NCBI RefSeq assembly: GCF_017874035.1
Contig: NZ_JAGGKV010000004.1
Coordinates: forward strand, 434,001 to 498,000
Source: Paenibacillus aceris
Lineage (GTDB): Bacteria; Bacillota; Bacilli; Paenibacillales; NBRC-103111
Direction of reading: 5' to 3'
Length of the DNA stretch: 64,000 bases
The translations under genes were made by a program, and so were the position numbers. Below the pieces are notes generated by a model. It was not told the origin of the DNA. It made no database searches and saw only the letters and a program-made list of their open reading frames with translations. Shown here in pieces: positions 28,074-36,070 of the stretch. Numbering within the stretch: position 1 is the stretch's first letter; every line of letters starts with the position of its first letter.

Positions 28074-28230
28074 TGCGGAGTATACCGTGTTTTCAGTTGC
28101 TTTGCTGGATGCTGCTGATGGTGCCGCGCTCGGGTGCGTCTGCCGGGGTTTTGTCTGTGGCGCAACCCGTTAATAATCCTGTCACCACCAACATAACTGC
28201 CATTCATTTCGATTTCTAGTTGATTGTCAT
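28074..28230 (-). pseudogene. Decayed lipoprotein gene start
   Basis: Behind AAGGAG (28239-28244) an ATG at 28230 opens MTIN, then a stop (TAG 28216-28218), KSK, a stop (TGA 28204-28206), then MAVMLVVTGLLTGCATDK, an evident lipoprotein signal with lipobox. After TPADAPE the frame shifts into AAPSAASSKATENTVYSAM, which runs into the HAD remnant. The signal peptide with two nonsense codons and one shift shows a dead gene. Whether it was one protein with the HAD part or two genes joined by a deletion is unclear. Confidence 0.6.
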
Positions 28231-28365
28231 CGTCAAATCTCCTTCATACGCCTGTGGCGAAATAGTTTGGATTACATGTAGGTCAAAATTAAAACCTGCT
28301 TCAAAATTCAATTTTTTCTTAATTCAATATTTCCCCAATTCCTTATAACTTCTAAAACGCAATTC

Positions 28366-28383
28366 GTACAAAAAATATTGTAC
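28366..28383. promoter_or_regulatory. Inverted repeat upstream of the broken GbsR-type gene
   Basis: GTACAA and TTGTAC separated by six bases. A TATAAT-like box follows near 28480. It could be an old operator of the regulator gene downstream. Confidence 0.3.
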
Positions 28384-28546
28384 ACTCGTCCGGTGGCTAA
28401 TGTGTCAATTGTCTGTTAAGTTCATTTAAAGGTTTTGTAAATCTCCCTGATTTCGTACTCGAAAGGCGATCGATCTTTTTGCTATAATAAGTTTAAAATA
28501 GTACAAGAAAAATTGAACAGACTGCTATACTATGTGGTAATAGGAT

Positions 28547-29075
28547 TTGAACAGATACGTGACTCGGGATCAAAGCTCAGAGAAACTGATTGAAATAAGA
28601 AAAAGTATATTTGAAGCCATGGCCCAAACCATGGATTTATACGGGGCTACGCATTCATCGGGGCAGCTTTACGGCATTATGTTCTTTGAAAATCGTCCCA
28701 TGACACTCGATGAAATGAAAATCGAGCAATATGAGCTATGCGCTCCGATCACTGTTAGAATCGCAGATGGTCAAGAAGCTCGAGGAGAAGCAGGCCCGAA
28801 AAGAGCTATATGTGGCGGAGACTGATTTCTTTCTTGCTTTTCAGAACTTCTTCACCAGTAAGCTGCAGCATGAAATTGATGTGATGGCAGAAGCGATTAA
28901 CAAAGCGCTGCCTGAGCTGAGAGAGCTCATTCTCGATGAGCATGTCTCTGATGAGGAAAGAAAGCTGTCCTTGCAAGATTTGCTTAAGCTCCGGCACGGA
29001 CAAAAATATTATGCATGGCTCCAGCAATTCGTAGACGCGTTGAAGTGCGGGAAGTATTTTGAGGATTTACAATAG
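28547..29075 (+). pseudogene. GbsR-family (MarR-like) regulator with deletion in the helix-turn-helix
   Basis: The N-terminal part (TTG start 28547, AGGA upstream) reads IRKSIFEAMAQTMDLYGATH..FFENRPMTLDEMK. The C-terminal part, in another frame from about 28731, reads MSYALRSLLESQMVKKLEEK to the end, with AETDFFLAFQNFF. Joined, they make a GbsR/MarR-type regulator (about 175 residues) of the family that controls betaine and choline uptake genes. The junction lacks the usual segment between DEMK and MSYA (roughly 17 nt too few), removing the start of the recognition helix and shifting the frame. No osmoprotectant genes are nearby. Confidence 0.75.
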
Positions 29076-29255
29076 TTTTATCTAACCGTTCTACTGCCCG
29101 TTTAGTTTAACGCCGCCGCTGCCAGTCTAGAACTTTATTTTTCGAGTTTATCACATTATTTTCATCAGACACCTGACTTATGCCCAATCAATAACTATGT
29201 ACCCAGCGTATGATTATTCCGTAGTTACAAATTCACTTGAGAGGAATGAGTAAAC

Positions 29256-29357
29256 ATGAGTGGTGCAAGTTGTGCAGGATATGGTGTTAACAACGCAGCA
29301 GCTGTTTTGGTTCTTTTTATTCTTTTGGTTATTATCTTAATGACTTTTGCAATTTAA
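29256..29357 (+). CDS. YjcZ-family sporulation peptide
   Basis: A 33-residue peptide that starts MSGASCAGYGVNN and ends in a single hydrophobic helix AAAVLVLFILLVIILMTF. This is the layout of the small YjcZ/SscA-like Gly- and Cys-containing spore peptides of Bacilli. AGAGGA lies about ten bases before ATG and a strong terminator follows. It is probably expressed late in sporulation; its molecular role is unknown. Confidence 0.8.
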   Translation: MSGASCAGYGVNNAAAVLVLFILLVIILMTFAI

Positions 29358-29370
29358 ACCAACATCACAA

Positions 29371-29415
29371 AAACGGTCTTATCGCGAAATAGATGCGAAT
29401 ACAGACCGTTTTTCC
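29371..29415 (+). terminator. Terminator behind the YjcZ-family gene
   Basis: AAACGGTCT (29371-29379) pairs perfectly with AGACCGTTT (29403-29411), followed by TTCC. Confidence 0.65.
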
Positions 29416-29439
29416 TCGTTGTTTAACTGAGGGTGATGA

Positions 29440-29658
29440 ATGAGTTTTGAGTTTGGCTGGCAATATCAATATATGGTCAAATGGATGGTTCCGTACTAGG
29501 TCTATTCCCCCTTCGATACCCATTTCGCTCCGCGCTATTCCTTCCAACAACTCGCCAAGACGGATCAGGCTGAACTGGACAACTATCTTCGCACTACTCC
29601 CGTTTACTTCAACGGACAAATGGCAGCCGATCGTGTGCCGGCTGCCGTCATGTCGTGA
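29440..29658 (+). pseudogene. 72-codon ORF with a single internal amber codon
   Basis: ATG 29440 behind GAGGGTG opens MSFEFGWQYQYMVKWMVPY, then TAG at 29497-29499, after which the same frame continues with protein-like sequence (FDTHFAPRYSFQQLAKTD, ending VPAAVMS) to TGA at 29656. Codon use and composition look normal on both sides of the stop, so a nonsense mutation in a small gene, or read-through, is likely. No family recognised. Confidence 0.45.
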
Positions 29659-29663
29659 TTGAA

Positions 29664-29688
29664 CTATCGTTCTGCGTTAGCGAAACGC
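29664..29688 (+). repeat. Dispersed short hairpin repeat (copy 2)
   Basis: CTATCGTTCTGCGTTAGCGA followed by AACGC; GCGTT (29674-29678) and AACGC (29684-29688) form the hairpin. It ends one base before the stop end of the 29689 gene. Confidence 0.55.
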
Positions 29689-30096
29689 TTACCTGTATCG
29701 TCCTTCATCAATCCTGTTCTTAGCCTTTACACTTATACCTTCATCCTCATCTTTTAATAACATCTTTAATACTCGTAGAGTCACTTTTTTGTTATAGACA
29801 ATTCGTTGTCTAACCGAGCTATCTAAATCTTTTGCCAGTTTTAATTGTAAGTTTTCAGGTAGTCGATTTTTTGTAGCAACATTAAATCTAATCCTTTCAT
29901 CTGCATCGTCTGCTAGAATTTCCATAATCTCAACAGGAATTGATTTATTATGTGCTACCCATTCACGCATTTCAGGATACGTTCCAATGACTTCTAACCA
30001 AACATCTAAAGGTGCTTCATCCCATGCAGCCTTCAGGTATTCCTCAATGTTATCACTAAGCCTTAACCTTACAAATTCTTCAGCCGAATTAATCAT
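29689..30096 (-). CDS. HEAT-like helical repeat protein
   Basis: 135 residues made of short paired helices with pattern VAHNKSIPVEIMEILADDAD, VATKNRLPENLQLKLAKDLD and VYNKKVTLRVLKMLLKDEDE. These are three units of about 25 residues resembling leucine-rich-repeat-variant or HEAT-type repeats. AAGGG lies about seven bases before ATG. Such proteins act as scaffolds; no partner can be named. It is monocistronic, with a dispersed hairpin repeat at its 3' end. Confidence 0.7.
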   Translation of the reverse strand: MINSAEEFVRLRLSDNIEEYLKAAWDEAPLDVWLEVIGTYPEMREWVAHNKSIPVEIMEILADDADERIRFNVATKNRLPENLQLKLAKDLDSSVRQRIVYNKKVTLRVLKMLLKDEDEGISVKAKNRIDEGRYR

Positions 30097-30218
30097 AGTT
30101 CAACCCTTGCAATTCTTATGTAATAGATATTCCGCTATTTCTTGAACAATTTATAGCTTTGGACGGACAGTATATTGCGATTGGAAATTTTATGAATCCT
30201 GAATTTGATTCTCTAAGT

Positions 30219-30389
30219 CTATACTTTAGAAATTGTGCTTTTCAGATCACTAATTAATTTTTTGAAATCATTATTCTTTCGCTCAACATCTATTTCCTCT
30301 TCTTCCTCTTCCAAAAAGACTAGCTTGTAATTATCAAGCTCAATTAATAGTAGCAAAACCTCATCTCTAATTTCAGTGTATTCCAACAT
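30219..30389 (-). CDS. Small acidic protein, perhaps a gene remnant
   Basis: 56 residues from ATG 30389: MLEYTEIRDEVLLLLIELDN, then a Glu-rich stretch and a basic end. The composition is protein-like but the ribosome site is weak. In the next frame upstream (30390-30465) a second protein-like stretch, KWYGKISNTKVKDLSDVG, leads into it. A one-base frameshift may therefore have cut a longer gene whose start was lost at the 30465-30505 repeat. Confidence 0.4.
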   Translation of the reverse strand: MLEYTEIRDEVLLLLIELDNYKLVFLEEEEEEIDVERKNNDFKKLISDLKSTISKV

Positions 30390-30464
30390 CGGATAAATCT
30401 TTAACCTTAGTATTGCTTATTTTTCCATACCATTTTGACATTGAAGAGCTTTCATCTACAATAA

Positions 30465-30505
30465 CTATCGTTCCTCGTTAGTTCAACGAAGGATGAGACC
30501 GATAG
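30465..30505 (+). repeat. Dispersed short hairpin repeat (copy 3), most complete
   Basis: Outer inverted repeat CTATCG (30465-30470) and CGATAG (30500-30505), inner TCGTT (30475-30479) and AACGA (30485-30489). It lies five bases behind the stop end of the pentapeptide gene. Confidence 0.6.
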
Positions 30506-30509
30506 TCAT

Positions 30510-31115
30510 TTAATTCATTTTTGCACCATGCGAAAGTGTAAACAACACTGCTTGCTCTGTATCCATTCGTAACCCCTTGAGTGTGAGGGTTTTGAAATCC
30601 ACACCATCCATTTTAGCTCCCCTTACATCGGCTCCCTGTAATTTCGCTCTAGCTAGCATTGTTCTCGTAAGATCACAATTTCTTAAGTCAGCTTTTTCTA
30701 AATTTGCTTCGGTTAAGTCAGATTCATAAAATTTAATTCCACGCAAATCTTGCTTAACCAGTCTTGCATTTCTCAAATTTGTATAAGACCAATCCCCTTG
30801 GAATATGGTGATTCCATCCATATTGGCACTGGAAAAATCTGAACCCGTCATTTTGCAGTTTTCAAACTTCGAAACAAATAGATTGGCTTCGGCAAAGTTA
30901 CAATTCTCAAACGCAGATTCTTTATGAACGGAGCTATTTAGCGAGGCACCCCGAAAATTACATTCAACGAAACGACTGTTCCTCGTTGTAATCTCCTCTA
31001 ACGATCCGTTAGCAAATGTGCAACGATGAAAAGTGCAACTTATTAGCTCGCCATACCTCAAATCTTGATTACAAAAGTCTATTCCTTCATAATTTTGATT
31101 GATATGCTCAAACAT
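30510..31115 (-). CDS. Pentapeptide-repeat protein
   Basis: 201 residues, nearly all in A(D/N)LXX-type pentapeptide repeats forming a right-handed quadrilateral beta-helix (for example SDLTEANLEKADLRNCDLTR). This is the fold of Qnr and MfpA gyrase-protecting proteins, but also of many proteins of unknown role; cysteine-rich repeats such as CTFHRCTF are frequent here. AAGGAGGAG precedes ATG. It follows a MarR regulator gene, with a palindromic operator in the 30-bp gap, so it is probably induced by the ligand of that regulator. A drug-protection role is possible but not shown. Confidence 0.85.
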   Translation of the reverse strand: MFEHINQNYEGIDFCNQDLRYGELISCTFHRCTFANGSLEEITTRNSRFVECNFRGASLNSSVHKESAFENCNFAEANLFVSKFENCKMTGSDFSSANMDGITIFQGDWSYTNLRNARLVKQDLRGIKFYESDLTEANLEKADLRNCDLTRTMLARAKLQGADVRGAKMDGVDFKTLTLKGLRMDTEQAVLFTLSHGAKMN

Positions 31116-31130
31116 GATACTCCTCCTTTT

Positions 31131-31156
31131 CCAATAGTTGATATATCAACTATTGG
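31131..31156. promoter_or_regulatory. 26-bp perfect palindrome, MarR operator candidate
   Basis: CCAATAGTTGATA followed directly by its reverse complement. It overlaps the stop codon of the MarR gene and ends 16 bp before the pentapeptide start codon. The core is shared with 31625-31642. Confidence 0.75.
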
Positions 31157-31589
31157 GTGTACGCAAATCATTTTTCATATTATCTCGCATCTTAATTAGA
31201 AGCCTGCGTAATTCATTCATTTCTTCAAGTGAAAAACCTGTTTCAAGTACATCAATAGTTCCTGAAATACAAGGTATTACATTTGTAGCTAAGCTCTTAC
31301 CTTTATCTGTTAATGATACTTTAAAGTAACGACGATCATAACTATTAGTAATTCTGTGCATTATACCTTTAGTTTCAAGGCTCACTATCATCCGAGTGAT
31401 GCTTGATTTATCTTTTCTTAAAGCGTAAGCAATCTCACCTTGAGACAACCCATCCCGTTCATTGAGCAAAACAATAATAAAAGCTTGTTCAGGCGTAATA
31501 TCATACGGAGCTAAACTTTTAGTCATGTGCATAGCTATATCTAATTTGGCATCATGAATTAAGACAGCAATATTATCGAGTAAATCCAT
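31146..31589 (-). CDS. MarR-family transcriptional regulator
   Basis: Winged-helix regulator of about 147 residues from ATG 31589 (MDLLDNIAVLIHDAKLDI), preceded by GGATGTGATT; ATG 31607 is a second candidate, while the frame beyond that runs through the operator and is not coding. The helix-turn-helix is LSQGEIAYALRKDKSSITRMIVSLE and the wing is HRITNSYDRRYFKVSLTDKG, with the family D-RR motif. Palindromes with the core TAGTTGATAT-RTCAACTA lie before this gene and before the pentapeptide gene, so autoregulation and control of the partner are likely. Confidence 0.9.
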   Translation of the reverse strand: MDLLDNIAVLIHDAKLDIAMHMTKSLAPYDITPEQAFIIVLLNERDGLSQGEIAYALRKDKSSITRMIVSLETKGIMHRITNSYDRRYFKVSLTDKGKSLATNVIPCISGTIDVLETGFSLEEMNELRRLLIKMRDNMKNDLRTPNS

Positions 31590-31624
31590 TTTGTAATCAC
31601 ATCCCATGAAAGAATATAGCAAAG

Positions 31625-31642
31625 TAGTTGATATGTCAACTA
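31625..31642. promoter_or_regulatory. Second MarR operator candidate
   Basis: TAGTTGATATGTCAACTA, the same core as 31131-31156 with one central mismatch, about 35 bp before the MarR start codon. Confidence 0.7.
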
Positions 31643-31697
31643 AAACAGTGTTATTAAGTTCAGGCGATCGTCTTGTCCAACTGAAGTTAAGTATTAA

Positions 31698-31722
31698 GCT
31701 ATCGTTCCCCGTTAATTGATGA
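31698..31722 (+). repeat. Dispersed short hairpin repeat (copy 4, partial)
   Basis: GCTATCGTTCCCCGTTAATT, related to the copies at 29664, 30465 and 42414, here upstream of the MarR gene. Confidence 0.4.
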
Positions 31723-31830
31723 GAATATCCCAATATAGAAATATGCATGTTTTATGCAAAAAAATGTATAGCGACCTATTGAGTTTATTCTTGTGTTGAC
31801 TTGAACTTGTACATCCAACAAATGCAAAAA

Positions 31831-31865
31831 AACAGTGTTTAACTTATCCAAAGTTAAACACTGTT
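31831..31865 (-). terminator. Terminator of the second permease operon
   Basis: Perfect 15-bp stem AACAGTGTTTAACTT (31831-31845) with AAGTTAAACACTGTT (31851-31865), followed by T7 on the minus strand. Confidence 0.75.
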
Positions 31866-32005
31866 TCATACTTTTATATAGAATTAGGATCTCCGTAGCA
31901 GCCCACACTCGGGCTCATATCCTCCAATGTAATCCACAAGAAGTTAGGTTTTTGTCCTGCATCCTTCATGACTGCTCTCATAGCTTCCTCCTCCCTTCAT
32001 ACCCA

Positions 32006-32893
32006 CTATTTCACAGAACCAATTGTAATCCCTTTGATGAAGTACTTCTGGAAGAACGGATAGGCCACCAGAATCGGAAGTACGCCGACGACCGCAATCG
32101 CCATTCGTACCGAAGTGCTCGGAAGCTCTGCGACCTTTGCGCCAGCGCCCGAAGCCATGTCAGAGTTGCTGTTCAAAAATTGGACATCTTGAATGAGCCG
32201 ATTCAAAATATTTTGAATGCTAAACAGCTTCGGGTTGGTCACGTATGTCAATCCATTAAACCAGTCATTCCAATACAAGATGGCCTCGAAAAGACCGATG
32301 GTCGCCATGATCGGAACCGACAGCGGGAGAACGATTTTGTAGAACGTTTTAATCTCACCCGCCCCGTCGATTTTGGCCGCTTCGATAAGCGCTGGTGGAA
32401 TCGACGTCATGAAGAAGGTACGGACTAGCAAGACGTTAAATCCGTTCATGAGCAGTCCAGGAATCAGCAGCGCCCAAATCGTATTTTTCACATGTAAAAC
32501 CTGCGTATAAATCAAGTACGTAGGGACAAGGCCCCCATTAAATAAAAGTGTAAAGAAAACGAAGAATGCCCAAAATTTCTTCCACGGCAGATCTTGGCGG
32601 GAAATCGGATACGCCAACATCGTCGTGATAGCCAAGGAGGCAGTGGTACCCACTACCGTAATGAACACGGTAATCCCATACGCTCGGCTCAACTCTTGCC
32701 AGTGATCCAGTAAATACACATACGCTTTGGAACTAAATTCTTGCGGAAAAAGAGAGTATCCATGTTGAAGAATGCTTGTCTCACTTGAAATGGAGGACAT
32801 GATAAGCAGTAAAAAAGGCAGAAGGCTTGCAGCGGATAATGCGATCAGAACGATGTGAGTAGTCCACTGCAGCGCTTTACTATCTTGTGCCAT
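32006..32893 (-). CDS. CUT1 sugar ABC permease, YtcP/LplC type
   Basis: 295 residues, six helices, with FFTLLFNGGLVPTYLIYTQVL, the EAA loop IEAAKIDGAGEIKTFYKIVLP and C-terminus KYFIKGITIGSVK, all typical of YtcP/LplC-type permeases for complex oligosaccharides. It follows the LplB-type permease gene by 15 bp and is the last gene of its operon. The binding protein for this pair is probably the lipoprotein at 37016-38515, since the same operator precedes both transcription units. Confidence 0.93.
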   Translation of the reverse strand: MAQDSKALQWTTHIVLIALSAASLLPFLLLIMSSISSETSILQHGYSLFPQEFSSKAYVYLLDHWQELSRAYGITVFITVVGTTASLAITTMLAYPISRQDLPWKKFWAFFVFFTLLFNGGLVPTYLIYTQVLHVKNTIWALLIPGLLMNGFNVLLVRTFFMTSIPPALIEAAKIDGAGEIKTFYKIVLPLSVPIMATIGLFEAILYWNDWFNGLTYVTNPKLFSIQNILNRLIQDVQFLNSNSDMASGAGAKVAELPSTSVRMAIAVVGVLPILVAYPFFQKYFIKGITIGSVK

Positions 32894-32908
32894 GAATCTT
32901 TTCCCCCT

Positions 32909-33856
32909 CTAAAATAATGCATTGTCTTTGCTGAATTTGCGCACCGCGTAGTTAGCTACGATAACCAACACGAATCCGACAAGCGATTGGTAAACACCGG
33001 CTGCCGATGACATCCCGATATCCCCGAGGTTCATCAGACCTCTATACACGTAAGTGTCAATAACATTTGTCGTTTTGGACAACGCGCCCGAGTCCATTGG
33101 CACTTGATAAAAAAGGCCGAAATCCGAATAAAAAATGCGTCCGATCGCCATCATGGTCATCATAATAATGACAGGCATGATCAAAGGAATGGTAATGGAG
33201 CGAATCTGATACCATCTTGAAGCGCCATCCAGTGTCGCTGCCTCGTAATACTCCGTGTCGATGCTGATGATGGATGCTAAATAAACGACGCATAGGAATC
33301 CGACACCTTTCCAAACATGCACCAGTGTCAAAATGTACGGCCAGTACTTCGCTTCTGAATACCAAGAAATGCTGTCAATTCCGAACAGCGGAAGAATGGC
33401 CTTGTTCATCAAGCCTGATTCGACACTTAACATGGAATAGACGAGATAGCTGACAATGACCATAGAAATCAGATATGGAAGCAGAATGACACTTTGATAA
33501 AAACGGGATAAAAATTTCTTCTTCACTTCATTCAGCAAAATTGCCACAAATATAGCTATTACTGTGTGTACAACGATAAAAAGCGAATTGTACAGAATCG
33601 TATTGCGTGTAATGATTAAGGCATCTTTCGTCTTGAATAAGTATTCAAAATTTTTAAAGCCGATCCAATCGCTGCCGAGAATACCTGCCTGATAATTGAT
33701 ATCTTTAAATGCGATGATAGCACCGAACATCGGTACATAATTGTTAATGAACAAGTAAAGCACGCCTGGGATCATCAAAAGGTAAAGCGGAAAATAATTT
33801 TTCCACCTGCTAAGCCTTTTACTCGTTGAGGATTTATTCGTTATTGCCTGTGTCAT
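32909..33856 (-). CDS. CUT1 sugar ABC permease, LplB type
   Basis: About 315 residues from ATG 33856 behind GGAGGAAGTGAG; an upstream in-frame start at 33874 overlaps that ribosome site. It carries the LplB-type N-terminus LYLLMIPGVLYLFINNYVPMF, GSDWIGFKNFEYLF, and the EAA loop YEAATLDGASRWYQIRSITIP. It has its own promoter (33906-33970) with repeats matching those before the binding-protein gene and the kinase gene of this cluster. Confidence 0.93.
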   Translation of the reverse strand: MTQAITNKSSTSKRLSRWKNYFPLYLLMIPGVLYLFINNYVPMFGAIIAFKDINYQAGILGSDWIGFKNFEYLFKTKDALIITRNTILYNSLFIVVHTVIAIFVAILLNEVKKKFLSRFYQSVILLPYLISMVIVSYLVYSMLSVESGLMNKAILPLFGIDSISWYSEAKYWPYILTLVHVWKGVGFLCVVYLASIISIDTEYYEAATLDGASRWYQIRSITIPLIMPVIIMMTMMAIGRIFYSDFGLFYQVPMDSGALSKTTNVIDTYVYRGLMNLGDIGMSSAAGVYQSLVGFVLVIVANYAVRKFSKDNALF

Positions 33857-33905
33857 AATACTCACTTCCTCCACTTCATGGCATCTATTGTTTGCTTACA
33901 CATTC

Positions 33906-33970
33906 ATTATAGGAACTAGGCGAGTCACTCACTACTCCGTTTTCGACTTCCCGTTTGTACGATTCCGACC
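33906..33970 (-). promoter_or_regulatory. Promoter with 22-bp-spaced direct repeats (copy 1)
   Basis: Minus strand: box GTCGGAATCGTACAAAC, box GTCGAAAACGGAGTAG 22 bp further on, then TATAAT (33911-33906) at a fixed 36-nt distance. The downstream box reaches the -35 position, as expected for an AraC-type activator. Same layout at 38554-38617 and 42064-42127. Confidence 0.7.
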
Positions 33971-34130
33971 TGCCGTTCAGCTCTTTAATATGAACGCTGT
34001 TCATTTTGTACCCTTTTGCAATAATCAGCCTTCCGATCCTGGAGGCTTATTCGGTGTGGCTCAAGCAGCAGCGCTCTCGAGCACTACCGAAGAGTCTGGT
34101 CGGACAAGCCTGTCTATACAACTGAACCTG

Positions 34131-34162
34131 AAAAAACCGCCTGTCACAAGTTGCACAGGCGG
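34131..34162 (-). terminator. Terminator behind the GH3 gene
   Basis: CCGCCTGT (34137-34144) pairs with ACAGGCGG (34155-34162), then TTTTTT on the minus strand. It separates the GH3 gene from the permease operon. Confidence 0.65.
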
Positions 34163-34300
34163 ATAAATTTGGGGTCTGTGTAGCAATGGAACTAAATCAT
34201 GTAATACGCAATAGCATTTATCTCTAGGAGTAGCGTATACATTTAGCGGAAAGGCACAAACTAAGTGAAGCAACTTTCATTACTAATAACACATCACTAA

Positions 34301-36010
34301 TTAAAACCGTGTATCCCAACATCCACAAAACGGATCTACCGGACTCTTTCCTTTAAATTCGGATTCCCCCGTTAACTTCTTATAGAGATAATCAATAGTA
34401 TTTTCGTTTGCATGATAGCAGTTGATCATGACAGGGACTCTCGGAATATCGAATAAATGATACGGATTAGCCAAAGAAATGAAGATAGTAGGCACTTCCT
34501 GAATGAACCATGGTATGTCGCCCGCAAACAATGGCGACCACTGCAGCCTTAAAGTCGGCTTTAAGTTAGCAGAAGGAATGTTCGCCAAATAAATAACAAG
34601 GTCAAATTGTTCTTTTATTGTGTACGAAGGCTCCGTAAATGACGCTCCAAATTTTTTTGGTTCAAAGAGAACCACCTCAAACCCATTTGTTTGCAGCTTA
34701 TCTGCAAATCTCTCAGTGTAGGATTCTGTGTAGAAGCCCTCTCCTTTTAACTGAGAATTTATGTCCTCTACAGGAATTAACAAAACTCTCCGATATAGAT
34801 CAGCAGATATAGGCAGTAATTGTTTTGTATCTTTTACTAGGGTAATGGATTCATCTGCCGCAATGGATGCCCACTGCTTATGTTCTTGACAGCCGAGTAC
34901 CTCGAGCTCCTCTTGTCTCGGAATTAACGCAGCGGGTTCTTTTTTATGAAGACCAAGAGATGCTTTTAAGGCCAACACCCTCGTGGCTGCTTCCTCTACT
35001 CTTTCCATAGTCAGCAGTCCGTTTTCAAGGCCCTTCATCATAAATTCAAAGTCTTCTTGTACATCTCGGTTAAAGAGCAGCACATCACAGCCCGCTGCGA
35101 TTGTTAAAGGAATTGCCTCTTCTCGATTTTTCGCCATTGAGAACCCAGCCATCATTGTAGAATCAGTGACGATGACCCCATTAAATTGCAGTTGTTCTCT
35201 TAGTAAATTCTGTAACAATTCTTTAGAAAGAGTAGCCGGCATAATTTCTTCTTCCTTAATATCAGGACGAAGCTTTCTGGAATAATGAGGGAGCATAATA
35301 TGTCCGGCCATAATAGTTTTTGTACCTGCCTCAATTAATTCCTTATAAACAATACCAAAGGTACGATCCCACTCCTCAACAGAGAGAGAATTAACAGCAG
35401 TCACTAGATGCTGATCTCTTTCATCCACACCGTCTCCCGGAAAATGTTTGGCGGTTGCCGCTAGTCCTTTTTCTTGCAAGGCTTGTACATACGCTTTTCC
35501 CATTTTTGTAACGGCGGAAATATCTGATCCAAAGGTACGAATGTTGGTAATGGGATTTCGAAAGTTCATATCAATATCTACTACAGGTGCAAAAGACCAG
35601 TTACAGCCTACCGCTCCTCCTTCTTTAGATGCAATCTCCCCTAACTTGTGTGCTATTTCTGTGTTTCCTGTTGCTGCTGCCTGCATAGGATTAGCAACGG
35701 CTGTCCCGTCCAATGCAATGCCTTTTCCTCCGCTTTCTAGGTTTGCTGCAAGAAGTAGAGGAATAGAGGATTGCTCTTGTAAAAAACGATGAACCTCTTG
35801 AATTGTCTTTCCTTTGTCTGGCCTAAACATAAACCCACCAGGCTTAAATTTCTCTAATATTTCTTTCAGTATCTTTTCATCCTTATGCATAACGTGCAGA
35901 CAGAACAGTTGACCGACTTTTTCTTCAGTAGTCATAGAGGATAAGGTTTTATTTACCCATTCAATATCTTGATCTGTCAGATAGAAAGGATTTTCTCTTA
36001 AATTAATCAC
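34301..36010 (-). CDS. GH3 glycosidase of the NagZ (beta-N-acetylhexosaminidase) type
   Basis: 569 residues from GTG 36010, which has GGGGGAG five bases upstream; the longer frame to 36058 lacks a ribosome site. The GH3 barrel carries KHFPGDG (188-194), the NagZ-type Asp-x-His pair in ERDQH (His201, acid/base) and nucleophile Asp283 in VIVTDSTMMAG. A C-terminal alpha/beta sandwich follows. No signal peptide, so cytoplasmic. Members release N-acetylglucosamine from muropeptides or chito-oligosaccharides, some by phosphorolysis. Operon with a binding protein and a tyrosine-type phosphatase points to imported amino-sugar oligosaccharides; the exact substrate is inferred. Confidence 0.9.
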   Translation of the reverse strand: MINLRENPFYLTDQDIEWVNKTLSSMTTEEKVGQLFCLHVMHKDEKILKEILEKFKPGGFMFRPDKGKTIQEVHRFLQEQSSIPLLLAANLESGGKGIALDGTAVANPMQAAATGNTEIAHKLGEIASKEGGAVGCNWSFAPVVDIDMNFRNPITNIRTFGSDISAVTKMGKAYVQALQEKGLAATAKHFPGDGVDERDQHLVTAVNSLSVEEWDRTFGIVYKELIEAGTKTIMAGHIMLPHYSRKLRPDIKEEEIMPATLSKELLQNLLREQLQFNGVIVTDSTMMAGFSMAKNREEAIPLTIAAGCDVLLFNRDVQEDFEFMMKGLENGLLTMERVEEAATRVLALKASLGLHKKEPAALIPRQEELEVLGCQEHKQWASIAADESITLVKDTKQLLPISADLYRRVLLIPVEDINSQLKGEGFYTESYTERFADKLQTNGFEVVLFEPKKFGASFTEPSYTIKEQFDLVIYLANIPSANLKPTLRLQWSPLFAGDIPWFIQEVPTIFISLANPYHLFDIPRVPVMINCYHANENTIDYLYKKLTGESEFKGKSPVDPFCGCWDTRF

Positions 36011-36070
36011 ATTTACTCCCCCGATTTGTATAGTTCTATTTTTAACACAGTTCCGCATCTGCAGCTCTTA

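Noticed and set aside
28016-28207. 63-codon minus-strand frame beginning MNGSYVGG
   Set aside because: Out of frame with the recognisable lipoprotein signal and the HAD motifs; a by-product of the shifted frames.
31590-31748. Longer MarR reading frame
   Set aside because: Runs through the 31625-31642 palindrome and has no family similarity upstream of MDLLDN.
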